Numbered from the stretch's first letter, positions 9,398 to 17,479 are shown. The stretch is 64,000 nt of DNA from JAMQKA01 sp043951865 (GCF_043951865.1 NZ_JBINJF010000007.1:1-64000); one strand, 5' to 3'. Numbers and translations: made by a program. The notes: generated by a model not told the origin, from the sequence alone.

Positions 9398-9749
9398 AAT
9401 AACCAAAAATTATATAATTACAACTTTGAGCCTGAAATAGAGCTTTTAGCTGGCTAACTATTTTCCTGCCAAAAGCTAACAAGATAATCAAACTGTCTGG
9501 AATGCAAAGTTTTGCGGGTAGTTGCTAATTTGGCAGTATAAAATGATATAAGTTATTGTCACTCAAAAAGTGACATGATTTTATCCGAAATACTTGTGAA
9601 AAATTCGGATTAAAAACCTTTTCCGGAACAGCTTACATAGTACCAATTTGGAGAAGATTGATGGCGAAAGAAAATGTCAGCTTACGTTGGAAAGATGTAA
9701 ATATTGACAATATACTTGTCGAACATTTGACAGACCCATTGTTCAAAAA

Positions 9750-9791
9750 TACGCCCGAAAGGATTCGAACCCCTAACCTTCTGATCCGAAG
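9750..9791 (-). pseudogene. 3'-half remnant of tRNA-Arg(UCG)
   Basis: Read on the minus strand the 42 bases run from the anticodon loop (CTTCGGA) through the 3' anticodon stem, variable region and T arm (GGGGTTCGAATCC) to the acceptor strand CGGGCGT. The 5' half is absent, so it cannot be a functional tRNA. It parallels the intact tRNA-Arg(UCG) at 25745-25818 in the same orientation, with several substitutions. A lone 3' tRNA half is the usual footprint of a tRNA-targeted integration, here the presumed left attachment site of the 9.8-25.8 kb segment. Confidence 0.75.
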
Positions 9792-9842
9792 ACAAACTGA
9801 TATATGGCTTTCTGATTCATAGAGGCTAATTTTCAGGAGACA

Positions 9843-9861
9843 TGTTACATCATATGTAACA
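9843..9861. promoter_or_regulatory. Inverted repeat TGTTACAT-N3-ATGTAACA, left copy
   Basis: A perfect 8-bp dyad with three-base spacer, the size of a dimer-binding operator. A related dyad (TGTTACA-N5-TGTAACA) is at 26021-26039 in the same position relative to tRNA-Arg and to the hairpin RNA element. The flanking bases AATA and GAAAGCTG are also shared. It is probably a protein-binding site conserved with the locus. Confidence 0.55.
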
Positions 9862-9960
9862 ACTAATAGGAAAGCTGTGAAAACTATTCATTTTTACCTA
9901 GCATGATCGGCATTAAGTTTTGCCGAAGAATTCTAGAAAGTATATAGCCAAAAATAAACA

Positions 9961-10025
9961 GGCCCTAGCCGTTCAAAGCTAGGGCCCTGACTATTCATCA
10001 AGAGAGACGCTACTTGAGAGTAGCG
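9961..10025 (+). ncRNA. Two-hairpin RNA element, left copy
   Basis: Hairpin 1 is GGCCCTAGC/GCTAGGGCC (9961-9969 and 9978-9986), followed by a 24-base invariant core at 9987-10010 that contains ATTCATCAAGAGAGACGC, then hairpin 2 CGCTACT/AGTAGCG (10008-10014 and 10019-10025). The second copy at 26223-26286 keeps the core exactly while both stems change with compensating bases. That pattern supports a structured transcript. I cannot match it to a known riboswitch or sRNA. It lies about 50 bases ahead of the FNR box of the YceI gene. The strand is chosen from this layout and is not certain. Confidence 0.55.
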
Positions 10026-10078
10026 CAGACGAAGTTCGGTAAAATTTATTATATATGAAACCTACGGATTCGACATAA

Positions 10079-10115
10079 TTGACATATATCAAGAGTATTT
10101 CCTGTCATATATCAA
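10079..10115 (+). promoter_or_regulatory. FNR-type box and promoter of the YceI gene
   Basis: TTGAC-ATAT-ATCAA (10079-10092) matches the FNR/DNR consensus TTGAT-N4-ATCAA. A second ATCAA lies exactly 23 bases downstream (10111-10115, followed by TGG). The same pair with the same 23-base offset is found at 11824-11860 and 15979-16015. With class II activation at -41.5 the transcript would start near 10127, about 55 bases before the ATG. Confidence 0.75.
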
Positions 10116-10181
10116 TGGCGTTCCTGTAAGGCTTCCCTATGTTAGGAGCGAACAAACTGTTTAACATCAAAGCATATAACA

Positions 10182-10721
10182 ATGACTACTACAACAAAAA
10201 CCTTATGGACCATTGATCCAACGCATTCGGAAGTACAATTTAAAGTGAAGCACCTGGTAATTTCGAGCGTTACCGGAAATTTCGGTTCCTATGACGGGAA
10301 GATTGAAGCTGATGGCGACGATTTTGAAAATGCCAAGGCAACGTTTACGGCTGATATCGATAGCATTTCAACAAATAATGAAGATCGTGACCAGCACCTA
10401 AAATCTGATGACTTCTTTAATGCGGAAGAGTATCCGCAACTGAAGTTTGAGTCCACAAACTTTGAGAAAGTTGGGGAAGGCGAATATAAAGTCACGGGTG
10501 ATCTGACTATTCGTGATGTCACTAAAGAGATTGAACTTGACGTAGTGCATGGCGGTACCGTCGGAGATCCTTATGGACAAACGAAAGCCGGATTTGAAAT
10601 AACTGGCTCAATAAATCGAAAAGAGTTTGGCCTAACATGGAGTGCCGTAACCGAAGCCGGAAATGTGGTTGTAGGCGATAAAATTAAACTGCAATTGAAC
10701 GTACAGTTTATCCAGAACTAA
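10182..10721 (+). CDS. YceI family protein, cytoplasmic form
   Basis: A 179-residue lipocalin-like YceI domain filling the whole protein (WTIDPTHSEVQFKVKHL; GNFGSYDGKI; LTIRDVTKEIELDV; NRKEFGLTW). The family binds polyisoprenoid chains such as ubiquinone or menaquinone tails. There is no signal peptide, unlike the second YceI at 13544. An FNR-type box precedes it and a good terminator follows, so it is monocistronic. Confidence 0.9.
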   Translation: MTTTTKTLWTIDPTHSEVQFKVKHLVISSVTGNFGSYDGKIEADGDDFENAKATFTADIDSISTNNEDRDQHLKSDDFFNAEEYPQLKFESTNFEKVGEGEYKVTGDLTIRDVTKEIELDVVHGGTVGDPYGQTKAGFEITGSINRKEFGLTWSAVTEAGNVVVGDKIKLQLNVQFIQN

Positions 10722-10749
10722 AAAGGACTAACTTTCTAATATTTACCAG

Positions 10750-10789
10750 GCGGGTATGCCTCTTTTGGAGGATATCCGCTTTTTTATTT
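10750..10789 (+). terminator. Rho-independent terminator after YceI gene
   Basis: A hairpin GCGGGTATGCCTC/GAGGATATCCGC with a short T-rich loop is followed directly by TTTTTTATTT. It lies about 30 bases after the YceI stop. Confidence 0.75.
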
Positions 10790-10872
10790 CCTGATATTTC
10801 ACTGTACATTTTTAAATATCTTTGATAAGTCGTTTTGCATTAACAAGATGCCAATCCCAAAGCCTATAACGA

Positions 10873-11448
10873 ATGTATCAGAAACTTAAAGAAAGTTTAC
10901 AGGAGCATGTCTCACTATCTAATGAGGAGTGGGAATTGTGCAAAAACAATTTCCGTCCAAAGCGAATGCTTAAACGACAATTCTTGCTCCAGGAGGGTGA
11001 TATTTGTCGCGAACTAGCATTTGTTGAGAAAGGAGCTCTTTGTTCCTACTCTGTGGATTCGAAGGGCAATCAGCATGTTCTTCGTTTTGCATTTGACGGC
11101 TGGTGGATTGCGGATCTGCAAAGTTTTTTCACTAAACACCCATCCACATTTAATATTGAAGTGCTGGAAGACAGTGAACTGTTGATGCTTGACCGGCAAA
11201 ATCACGAAAAGCTGCTGGAAGAGATTCCAGGCTATGAACGCTACCATCGTATCATTGTGCAAAATGCCTATGTAGCACTGCAGCAACGCGTCGAAAATGC
11301 GCTGGGGCTTACGGCCGAGGAAAAATATGCACGTCTCATCAAACATAATCCCGAGTTCATGAATCGGGTCCCGCTAAATTTGGTGGCTTCCTATCTAGGG
11401 ATGAGTCCTGAGACCCTAAGCCGTGTTCGAGGAAATTTTAGTGGTTAA
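10873..11448 (+). CDS. Crp/Fnr family regulator with FNR-like recognition helix
   Basis: A 191-residue regulator with a cyclic-nucleotide-binding-type beta-roll (about 25-115), a long dimer helix, and a C-terminal helix-turn-helix ending SYLGMSPETLSRVRG. The ExxSR pattern (E-T-L-S-R) is the one FNR uses to read TTGAT half-sites. No cluster of four cysteines for an Fe-S sensor is present, so oxygen sensing by an E. coli-type cluster is unlikely. It sits between two genes with TTGAT-N4-ATCAA-like boxes and is the best local candidate for binding them (inference). Confidence 0.85.
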   Translation: MYQKLKESLQEHVSLSNEEWELCKNNFRPKRMLKRQFLLQEGDICRELAFVEKGALCSYSVDSKGNQHVLRFAFDGWWIADLQSFFTKHPSTFNIEVLEDSELLMLDRQNHEKLLEEIPGYERYHRIIVQNAYVALQQRVENALGLTAEEKYARLIKHNPEFMNRVPLNLVASYLGMSPETLSRVRGNFSG

Positions 11449-11726
11449 TTCAACACATCCTGTAGCGACTTGTCTCTTTCAATAATCGACTTGGCAAACG
11501 GGCATAGGGGAATCACGTTCAAGTTGTTTTCACGGGCATAGTTCACTGTGTGCTCAACCAACCTCTTTCCAATGTTTTCACCGCGCAACTCATCGGAAAC
11601 CTCGGTGTGATCAATGATTATTTTAGTGTCCCCAGCTTTTGAATAGGTGATTTCAGCTTGTACTTCACCGTTCTCCTCAATAAAAAATGATCCTTTACTA
11701 TCTCCCGCCTTGTATTGGATGTCCAT
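11445..11726 (-). CDS. GNAT-like N-acetyltransferase, short YjdJ type
   Basis: A 93-residue protein with the compact GNAT core of the YjdJ/GNAT-like family: the beta-strand EITYSKAGDTKIIIDHTEV, the acetyl-CoA loop ELRGENIGKRLVEH (R-G-x-x-G-K/R) and the C-terminal LCPFAKSIIERD. The family is small, and substrates are mostly unknown. It overlaps the end of the Crp/Fnr gene on the other strand by four bases. Confidence 0.85.
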   Translation of the reverse strand: MDIQYKAGDSKGSFFIEENGEVQAEITYSKAGDTKIIIDHTEVSDELRGENIGKRLVEHTVNYARENNLNVIPLCPFAKSIIERDKSLQDVLN

Positions 11727-11823
11727 AGTGGTTCAAAGTGTATTGTTAGCATCGTGAGCTTTATTCATCATATAGTATGCAAAGTAGGGAGCAATTAACA
11801 GCGTTAAACTAAAGACCATGTCC

Positions 11824-11860
11824 TTGATATATATCAAGGGTTTTTCCTAATACATATCAA
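11824..11860 (+). promoter_or_regulatory. FNR-type box and promoter of the quinone-stress operon
   Basis: TTGAT-ATAT-ATCAA (11824-11837) is a perfect FNR consensus palindrome. ATCAATGG recurs 23 bases downstream (11856-11860 for ATCAA), as in the two other promoters. A start near 11872 would leave a leader of about 54 bases to the ATG at 11926, matching the other two units. Confidence 0.8.
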
Positions 11861-11925
11861 TGGCAAGGGGGCACCGATAGGTTATGTTTGTTGTAACAAA
11901 TTTAAACTACAAAAGAACAACCGTT

Positions 11926-12591
11926 ATGCCTATTACAAAACAAACAATCGCTATTATCGGAGCCGGTGGGAATATGGGCTCGGCCATTGCCAAAAGTATT
12001 GCAGGAGACAACTACCGTCTTCTTCTTTTTGACAGAGCCCCTGAACAGTTGGGGACATTAACAGAAGAAATTCAACAGGTCCAACCAGAGGCGGATTTGG
12101 AATCCATGAACTGTCCTCATGAATCCAGTTGGGAAGCTGATATTATTATTCTTGCGGTTCCCCATAAGGCCGAAAAAGAAATCGCTGACAAAATACGCGA
12201 TGTAGCTACCCAAAAAATTGTGATCAGCATAGCTAATCCCGTAGATGGAGATTTCAGTAAGCTGACAACGGCACCCGATACCAGTGCGGCGGAAGAGTTG
12301 CAGCAATGGTTGCCTCATTCCAAGGTTGTTAAAGCTTTCAACACCACTTTCGCCGCCGACTTTGGGCAGCCGCTTATCGACGGAAAGCAGGCAGATGCCT
12401 TTATCGCAGGCGATGACGAGAATGCGTTAGAGGCAGTCACCGAACTTGTGGAAACAGCGGGATTCAACCCGATTATAGCGGGTGACCTGTCAGTAAGTGG
12501 CACACTCGAACGGATGCAGCTCCTACTTATGCAGCTTACGATCAGAAACAATGACGAATGGTTAGCTGGCTGGAAGATACTACGCAACTAA
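11926..12591 (+). CDS. NADP(H)-dependent F420-reductase-like oxidoreductase
   Basis: A 221-residue Rossmann protein: IAIIGAGGNMGSAIAKSIAG at the N-terminus, then IIILAVPHKAEKEI and VVKAFNTTFAADF, typical of the NADP oxidoreductase coenzyme F420-dependent family. F420 is not expected in this group, so the true partner is probably another flavin or carbonyl substrate. The ATG at 11926 is preferred over 11884 because it gives the same leader length as the other FNR-box genes. It is first of a likely six-gene operon. Confidence 0.8.
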   Translation: MPITKQTIAIIGAGGNMGSAIAKSIAGDNYRLLLFDRAPEQLGTLTEEIQQVQPEADLESMNCPHESSWEADIIILAVPHKAEKEIADKIRDVATQKIVISIANPVDGDFSKLTTAPDTSAAEELQQWLPHSKVVKAFNTTFAADFGQPLIDGKQADAFIAGDDENALEAVTELVETAGFNPIIAGDLSVSGTLERMQLLLMQLTIRNNDEWLAGWKILRN

Positions 12592-12619
12592 ATTACACTT
12601 TAAAATTAACAACAAACCG

Positions 12620-13486
12620 ATGAACACTATGATACTTATAACAGGAGCAAACGGAGAACTAGGGTCGCGAACGATTGATAATTTGTTGGATAAGAGTCTC
12701 GACGCCGATATAGCCGGACTCGTCAGAAGCGAAGAAAAAGGCGCTGAACTAAAGGAAAAAGGCGTAGAAATAAGGATCGGTGACTATACCGATTATTCAT
12801 CTATAGAAGAAGCTCTTCAGGGAATTGAAACCTTGCTTCTGATTTCCTCCAGCACGCTGAAAGGACGAGCCCAGCAGCACAGCAACGTTATTAAGGCGGC
12901 AAAAGAAGCCGGCGTAGGACAGATATTTTATACCAGTATTGTAAAAGCAGAAAAAGAGTTGAGCCCGCTTTCGCCGGACCATGCCCAAACCGAAAAACTC
13001 ATAAAAGAGTCCGGCATCCCTTATACGATTTTCCGGCACACATTTTATATGGAATTTCTACCCCTGTTTCTGGGCAATGCCCTTGAAACCGGTCAGTGGG
13101 CTTTCCCATCGGATGGCAACCCCATCAATTTGGCGCTGCGTTCAGAGATGGCCGAAGCATTGGCAAACGGCCTGGCGGATCCCGAGAAACATACCAACAG
13201 CATCTATGAAATCACGTCGGGTAAGGCCTATACCCTTGATGAAATTGCCGATATGCTGAGTGAAGCGTCCGGCCGGGAAATTACTTATACGGATATATCC
13301 GTTTCTGAATTCGAGAATATCCTAAAAGAAATAGGATTGCCGGAAGAACAGATTGCCATGAGCGTGATGACGGCCCAAACCTTCGTCAATAGAGCCCTTG
13401 ATTTCACTTTTGATGATATGGAGAAGCTGCTCGGACGTCGACCTACCGGACTCGATACTTTTATAAAGCAATTTGGCCAACAATAA
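12620..13486 (+). CDS. qorB: QorB-like NAD(P)H:quinone oxidoreductase (NmrA-type SDR)
   Basis: A 288-residue atypical short-chain dehydrogenase with ITGANGELGSRTIDNL (nucleotide binding) and the segment LLLISSSTLKGRAQQH, which closely follows E. coli QorB (LLLISSS..GQRAPQH). It also has IPYTIFRHTFYMEF and the C-terminal LDEIADMLSEASG. QorB reduces quinones with NADPH. It fits an operon that also has a CatE-like dioxygenase, DoxX and pirin. Confidence 0.82.
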   Translation: MNTMILITGANGELGSRTIDNLLDKSLDADIAGLVRSEEKGAELKEKGVEIRIGDYTDYSSIEEALQGIETLLLISSSTLKGRAQQHSNVIKAAKEAGVGQIFYTSIVKAEKELSPLSPDHAQTEKLIKESGIPYTIFRHTFYMEFLPLFLGNALETGQWAFPSDGNPINLALRSEMAEALANGLADPEKHTNSIYEITSGKAYTLDEIADMLSEASGREITYTDISVSEFENILKEIGLPEEQIAMSVMTAQTFVNRALDFTFDDMEKLLGRRPTGLDTFIKQFGQQ

Positions 13487-13543
13487 TTTTAACAACCATT
13501 GCATACAAATAATCATACCTAAACACACAAATAAGTTACCACT

Positions 13544-14122
13544 ATGAAAAAGTTAACCTTTATTCTATCACTCTTAATTCTTCCTGTCAGTGTTTTTGCC
13601 CAGGACAGCTGGGTGGAAGATCCCGCGCACTCAAAGCTAGGCTTTACGGTCACCCACTTGGGCATTGCGGATGTTCCCGGATACTTCGGTGAATATGACG
13701 TCACGATTGAAGCCTCTGAGGAAGATTTTAGTGACGCGCAGCTAGAGCTCATCGTACAGACGGCCTCTATCGATACACGCGTCGAAAAGCGTAACGATCA
13801 CCTGAAAAGTCCCGATTTCTTTAACGTGGAAAAGTATCCGACGATGACCTTCAAAAGTACGGATATCAAAGAAGTGAGCGATGACAAATACGAGCTGACT
13901 GGAGATCTGACTCTGCATGGGATAACAAAATCTGTGACGGTAACCATGTTGTATCGCGGGAATATTCAAAATGAAATGACCCAGGGCAACCTTAAGGCTG
14001 GAATTCAAATCACCGGTACCATCGACCGCTCGGAGTTTGACCTAGGAGGCGATTTCCCGCCGCCCATGATCAGCAATGAGGTTCGTATCAAAGCCGACGG
14101 AGAGTTTACACAAGCTAATTAA
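13544..14122 (+). CDS. YceI family protein, exported form
   Basis: A 192-residue protein: signal peptide MKKLTFILSLLILPVSVFA and cleavage before QDSW, then one YceI lipocalin-like domain (WVEDPAHSKLGFTVTHL; PGYFGEYDV; LTLHGITKSVTV; IDRSEFDLGG). It would bind isoprenoid quinones or similar lipids in the periplasm. It is the second YceI of the locus and only about 30-40% alike by eye to the cytoplasmic one, so not a recent duplicate. Confidence 0.88.
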   Translation: MKKLTFILSLLILPVSVFAQDSWVEDPAHSKLGFTVTHLGIADVPGYFGEYDVTIEASEEDFSDAQLELIVQTASIDTRVEKRNDHLKSPDFFNVEKYPTMTFKSTDIKEVSDDKYELTGDLTLHGITKSVTVTMLYRGNIQNEMTQGNLKAGIQITGTIDRSEFDLGGDFPPPMISNEVRIKADGEFTQAN

Positions 14123-14147
14123 TATCTCTTTCATGGCGATGTATGAG

Positions 14148-14172
14148 GCCCCCGATATCGTTTCGGGGTCTT
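14148..14172 (+). terminator. GC-rich hairpin inside the operon
   Basis: GGCCCCCGA and TTCGGGGTC form a stem around a six-base loop between the exported YceI gene and the VOC gene. The downstream sequence TTGTAGATCTCC is not a clear T-tract, so it may act as a partial terminator or processing hairpin. Confidence 0.4.
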
Positions 14173-14216
14173 GTAGATCTCCAATAAAGAAATCTTAAAA
14201 CGAATAACTGATTACT

Positions 14217-14708
14217 ATGGAAACCAACTACACCGCACCGTCGCAGACCCACATTGGACACGTGCATTTGAAAGTGTCTGACTTGGATCGGGCTCTTGAA
14301 TTTTACCGCAACTTGCTGGGTTTTGAGCTAACAACCATGTATGGTGAGAACGCAGCCTTTCTTTCGGCCGGAGGATATCACCATCACATTGGGCTCAATA
14401 CATGGCACAGTAAAGGAGGTTCGCCTGCGCCACGCAATAGCGCCGGACTCTACCACACCGCTTTTCTATATCCCGCGCGTAAAGATCTGGCTGAAATTCT
14501 CCAGCGCCTCATTGATGAGGACTATCCCATTGACGGGGCCAGCGATCACGGTGTCTCGGAGGCCATCTATTTAAGAGATCCCGATGGCAATGGCGTGGAG
14601 CTGTACCGCGACCGTCCCCGCGACGAGTGGGAGTACACAGAGGACGGCTCGGTAAAAATGGTAACCCAGCCTCTTGACTTGCAGGACTTGCTCAAAGAGT
14701 TGAGCTAA
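14217..14708 (+). CDS. VOC family dioxygenase, CatE/catechol 2,3-dioxygenase-like
   Basis: A 163-residue vicinal-oxygen-chelate protein with two beta-alpha-beta modules. Likely metal ligands are the His of HIGHVHLKVSDL, the His of GLYHTAFL and the Glu of DPDGNGVELYRD. In Bacillus the catDE pair joins such an enzyme with a DoxX-like membrane protein in catechol and quinone detoxification; here a DoxX gene follows directly. The substrate is inferred from context. Confidence 0.82.
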   Translation: METNYTAPSQTHIGHVHLKVSDLDRALEFYRNLLGFELTTMYGENAAFLSAGGYHHHIGLNTWHSKGGSPAPRNSAGLYHTAFLYPARKDLAEILQRLIDEDYPIDGASDHGVSEAIYLRDPDGNGVELYRDRPRDEWEYTEDGSVKMVTQPLDLQDLLKELS

Positions 14709-14769
14709 CACGCACTTTTCAAACTGAATTTTTAACAACTAACACGTAACTAAACAGATATAATCAACA

Positions 14770-15174
14770 ATGAAGAAATTGAAAATAACATACTGGATTG
14801 CGACCGGAATCTTCAGTGCCATGATGCTATTCAGTGCAACGATGTATTTTACCAGTCCTGACATGGCCCAAACGTTCGAACATCTGGGATTCCCGGATTA
14901 CTTCCGGATAGAGCTGGGCATAGCCAAAATAATCGGCGTACTGCTGTTGCTTGCTCCTTTCTCCGGGCGCCTTAAAGAGTGGGTCTATGCCGGATTTACT
15001 ATTAATATGATTTCCGGTAGTATCGCTCACGGGGCAGCGGGTGACCCCATATCTGCTGTTCTTACCCCTTTAGTAATGTTGGGAATATTAGCGATCTCTT
15101 ACGGAACGCTCCAAAAGCTGGATGAAGAGATCGAGTCTGCTTTTGTTTCGCAGCTGACAGGTTCAACTTCTTAA
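14770..15174 (+). CDS. DoxX family membrane protein (CatD-like)
   Basis: A 134-residue protein with four hydrophobic helices (YWIATGIFSAMMLFSATMYF; ELGIAKIIGVLLLLAPF; WVYAGFTINMISGSIAHG; VLTPLVMLGILAISY), the DoxX-like layout. Next to the CatE-like dioxygenase it mirrors the catD-catE pair. Thiol or quinone redox roles are proposed for the family. Confidence 0.82.
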   Translation: MKKLKITYWIATGIFSAMMLFSATMYFTSPDMAQTFEHLGFPDYFRIELGIAKIIGVLLLLAPFSGRLKEWVYAGFTINMISGSIAHGAAGDPISAVLTPLVMLGILAISYGTLQKLDEEIESAFVSQLTGSTS

Positions 15175-15185
15175 CAGAGGGCGCT

Positions 15186-15926
15186 ATGATACACATTGCC
15201 AGAGCCGACAAACGACACAAGGTAGGCCGGGGACCTTTTACTTCCCGGTTTTTACCACTGGGACGAACCATGGTTGACTCCACTGATCATGGTATTGCCC
15301 AAATTGGACGACTGGAACATGCCACGCTCGAAGGCGGGGCGCTGGTGCCGATGCACCTGCATCAGAACGAAGAGATCCTTTCCTACCTACGCAAAGGTGC
15401 CATGTATCACAAAGACAGCGATGGTAATGACATACCCATTCACAACAAGCATCTAATGTTGATGAATGCCGGAAGCGGTATTCATCATGAAGAAGGGGTT
15501 CGTGAAGGTGATGAAACCGTGGAAATGCTGCAAATTTTTATCCGTCCAAAAGCGGATAACTTACAGCCGAAGGTCCAGTTTTATAAACCCGACGAAGTCT
15601 ACAGCCAAAACCAATGGCGGCTGCTTGCCGGCCATGACCGTTCGGAAGCCCCGATGCTATTCAGAAGTGAGGTGCTGTTTTATGACGTCAGACTTGAAAA
15701 AGGAACTTCATTGAAAACCCCAAATAATGACGGGTTGACTGGCCTGTTGTATCTGTTTAGCGGAGGCGTAACGATTAAAAATAATGGTAAAACCGTAAAG
15801 GAAGGAGATTCCATCATCATAAAAGATGAACGATTGACTCTAAACAGTAATGAAGATTCAGACCTTGTCTTTTTTGTACTGAATGAAACTGCATTGTATA
15901 GTCGAAATGGGTTATATGCAAATTAA
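15186..15926 (+). CDS. Pirin family bicupin
   Basis: A 246-residue bicupin with the N-terminal pirin metal site: MHLHQNEEILSYL supplies two His and HHEEGVREGDETVEMLQI supplies another His and Glu. The C-terminal cupin (GLLYLFSGGVTIKNNGK) lacks ligands, as usual. YhaK/pirin proteins can show quercetinase activity or sense redox state. It is the last gene of the operon, 11 bases after doxX and followed by a strong terminator. Confidence 0.87.
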   Translation: MIHIARADKRHKVGRGPFTSRFLPLGRTMVDSTDHGIAQIGRLEHATLEGGALVPMHLHQNEEILSYLRKGAMYHKDSDGNDIPIHNKHLMLMNAGSGIHHEEGVREGDETVEMLQIFIRPKADNLQPKVQFYKPDEVYSQNQWRLLAGHDRSEAPMLFRSEVLFYDVRLEKGTSLKTPNNDGLTGLLYLFSGGVTIKNNGKTVKEGDSIIIKDERLTLNSNEDSDLVFFVLNETALYSRNGLYAN

Positions 15927-15947
15927 AAAACTCATGCTTTGATCGGT

Positions 15948-15977
15948 AAAGCCTGTGACAACTTCACAGGCTTTTTT
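15948..15977 (+). terminator. Rho-independent terminator of the quinone-stress operon
   Basis: AAAGCCTGTGA and TCACAGGCTTT form an 11-bp stem with a five-base loop, followed by TTTTATT. It ends the operon from 11926. The next FNR box starts immediately after it. Confidence 0.88.
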
Positions 15978-15978
15978 A

Positions 15979-16015
15979 TTGAGATTTATCAAGGACTTTT
16001 CTTACCAATGATCAA
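15979..16015 (+). promoter_or_regulatory. FNR-type box and promoter of the SDR gene
   Basis: TTGAG-ATTT-ATCAA (15979-15992), with a second ATCAATG at 16011-16015 exactly 23 bases on. It is the third copy of the arrangement. The predicted start near 16027 leaves about 60 bases to the ATG at 16088. Confidence 0.7.
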
Positions 16016-16087
16016 TGAAAGTGGAAGAGTCATATGATAGATTAGTAATAGAATATTTAAACCATAACAAATATAACGGTGAATTTT

Positions 16088-16840
16088 ATGAAACAGTTAG
16101 AAAACAAAGTCGCCATTGTAACCGGCGCAGCCTCGGGAATAGGAAAAGCAACTGCCCTATTGCTTGCGGAAGAAGGTGCACGAACAGTGGTTTCTGACAT
16201 CGATAAGAAAAAGGGACAAAAAGTTGTCGATGAGATCAAAATGAGCGGCGGAGAGGCATCCTTCATCAAAGCCGATGCTTCCAAGGCCGAAGACAATGAA
16301 AATCTTGTCAAGCAAACACTTGATGCTTATGGCAAACTTCATATCGCAGTAAATAACGCCGGTATCGGCGGACCACTAAGCCTCACGGCTGATTATTCTG
16401 TGAATGACTGGCAAAAGGTCATCAACCTGAACCTGAATGGCGTATTCTATGGTATGAAGTATCAAATAGATGCCATCCAAAAAGCGGGTGGTGGAAGCAT
16501 TGTCAATATTGCTTCAATTTTAGGCCAAGCAGGAACTCGTCAATCACCGGCCTATGTAGCCGCCAAGCACGGAGTGGTTGGACTTACCAAAGCTGCCGCG
16601 CTTGAATATGCGCAGGAAAATATCAGAATTAATTCGGTGGGGCCTGGATATATAAATACACCTCTTGTTCAAAATTCTTTAGACGATGAGACTATTGACA
16701 CACTGAAAGGGATGCATCCTGTGGGACGCCTTGGCGAACCTGAAGAAGTCGCCGAACTAATCTTATGGCTGGCATCTGACAAATCATCCTTTGTTACCGG
16801 CAGTTATTACCCTGTTGACGGCGGATATCTTGCACAGTAA
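16088..16840 (+). CDS. Short-chain dehydrogenase/reductase (FabG-like)
   Basis: A 250-residue classical SDR with VTGAASGIGKATALLL (cofactor), NNAGIGG, an active-site serine in NIASILGQ, YVAAKHGVVGLTK (YxxxK) and the C-terminal SFVTGSYYPVDGGY. The ATG at 16088 is preferred to a GTG nine bases upstream. It is single-gene behind an FNR-type box, so it probably belongs to the same response. The substrate is unknown. Confidence 0.88.
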   Translation: MKQLENKVAIVTGAASGIGKATALLLAEEGARTVVSDIDKKKGQKVVDEIKMSGGEASFIKADASKAEDNENLVKQTLDAYGKLHIAVNNAGIGGPLSLTADYSVNDWQKVINLNLNGVFYGMKYQIDAIQKAGGGSIVNIASILGQAGTRQSPAYVAAKHGVVGLTKAAALEYAQENIRINSVGPGYINTPLVQNSLDDETIDTLKGMHPVGRLGEPEEVAELILWLASDKSSFVTGSYYPVDGGYLAQ

Positions 16841-16917
16841 CGATAGTTTAAAATACGGCTGTTTTTAAAGCAGCTGTACTTTTTTCAAGACCAAATGTAT
16901 TCGAAAAGCTGGTTTAT

Positions 16918-17433
16918 ATGAGCAAAAACAATGAACAAAAGCCGTTTTTTAAAAAATTGCCTGAGGATGGACCGATTACTAATATCCAAGTGAAGGGCAA
17001 GCAGTTTATTTTGGAAATAGTTGAGAGCGGTGAAAAGGGTGCCACAACTGCTATTGAGGCAGGTAATATCCAAACCATTCTTGATAACCTGAAACACGAA
17101 CCGGCTGAGGCTATTGAGCTGGAAGCTGCTATAGCGGATATCGAAGATCAGCTGATGCCCATTATCAGGGACTTGCCCAAACGCCGCTGTTTGGTGACAT
17201 CAGAAGAAACGTTTTGGAGTATCGCCAAAGTCGCCGGATGTAATACTGATGACAACCTCCAACTTGATATTGCCACCGTCGAAGAAATTTTTAACCGACT
17301 GGCTGATGTGGCCTATGGCACTCCTGCTTCCAGGCTCGGTGTACCGGAAAACCGTGAATTTGCTGCTGCCGTTCTATTTCTTCGCGAGCTGATGCACCAT
17401 GCCGGCTTTAAGTGCATAATCCTCAGGCATTAA
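16918..17433 (+). CDS. Conserved-looking cytoplasmic protein of unknown function
   Basis: A 171-residue protein, mostly helical after residue 50 (AIELEAAIADIEDQLMPIIR; DIATVEEIFNRLADVAYG), with an N-terminal beta segment (KQFILEIVE). No catalytic motif or family is recognised. It ends with a Cys/His pair (FKCIILRH). It is convergent with the quinone oxidoreductase gene. Codon use and length support a real gene. Confidence 0.6.
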   Translation: MSKNNEQKPFFKKLPEDGPITNIQVKGKQFILEIVESGEKGATTAIEAGNIQTILDNLKHEPAEAIELEAAIADIEDQLMPIIRDLPKRRCLVTSEETFWSIAKVAGCNTDDNLQLDIATVEEIFNRLADVAYGTPASRLGVPENREFAAAVLFLRELMHHAGFKCIILRH

Positions 17434-17479
17434 ATTGCCAGAATGTTCATTTGTCATAACATCACCAACGAACCACTGC

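Larger units (their letters stand above)
9398..10181. other. 784-base regulatory region with tRNA remnant, dyad, hairpin RNA and FNR box
   Basis: No protein gene is supported here. In order it holds: an AT-rich leader for the minus-strand gene, a tRNA-Arg 3'-half remnant (9750-9791), an inverted repeat TGTTACAT-CAT-ATGTAACA (9843-9861), a two-hairpin RNA element (9961-10025) and an FNR-type box (10079-10092) ahead of the YceI gene. The sequence from the tRNA remnant to the hairpin RNA is collinear with 25745-26286. Confidence 0.7.

Noticed and set aside
9750..9791. Functional second tRNA-Arg gene
   Set aside because: The entire 5' half (acceptor strand, D arm and 5' anticodon strand) is missing.
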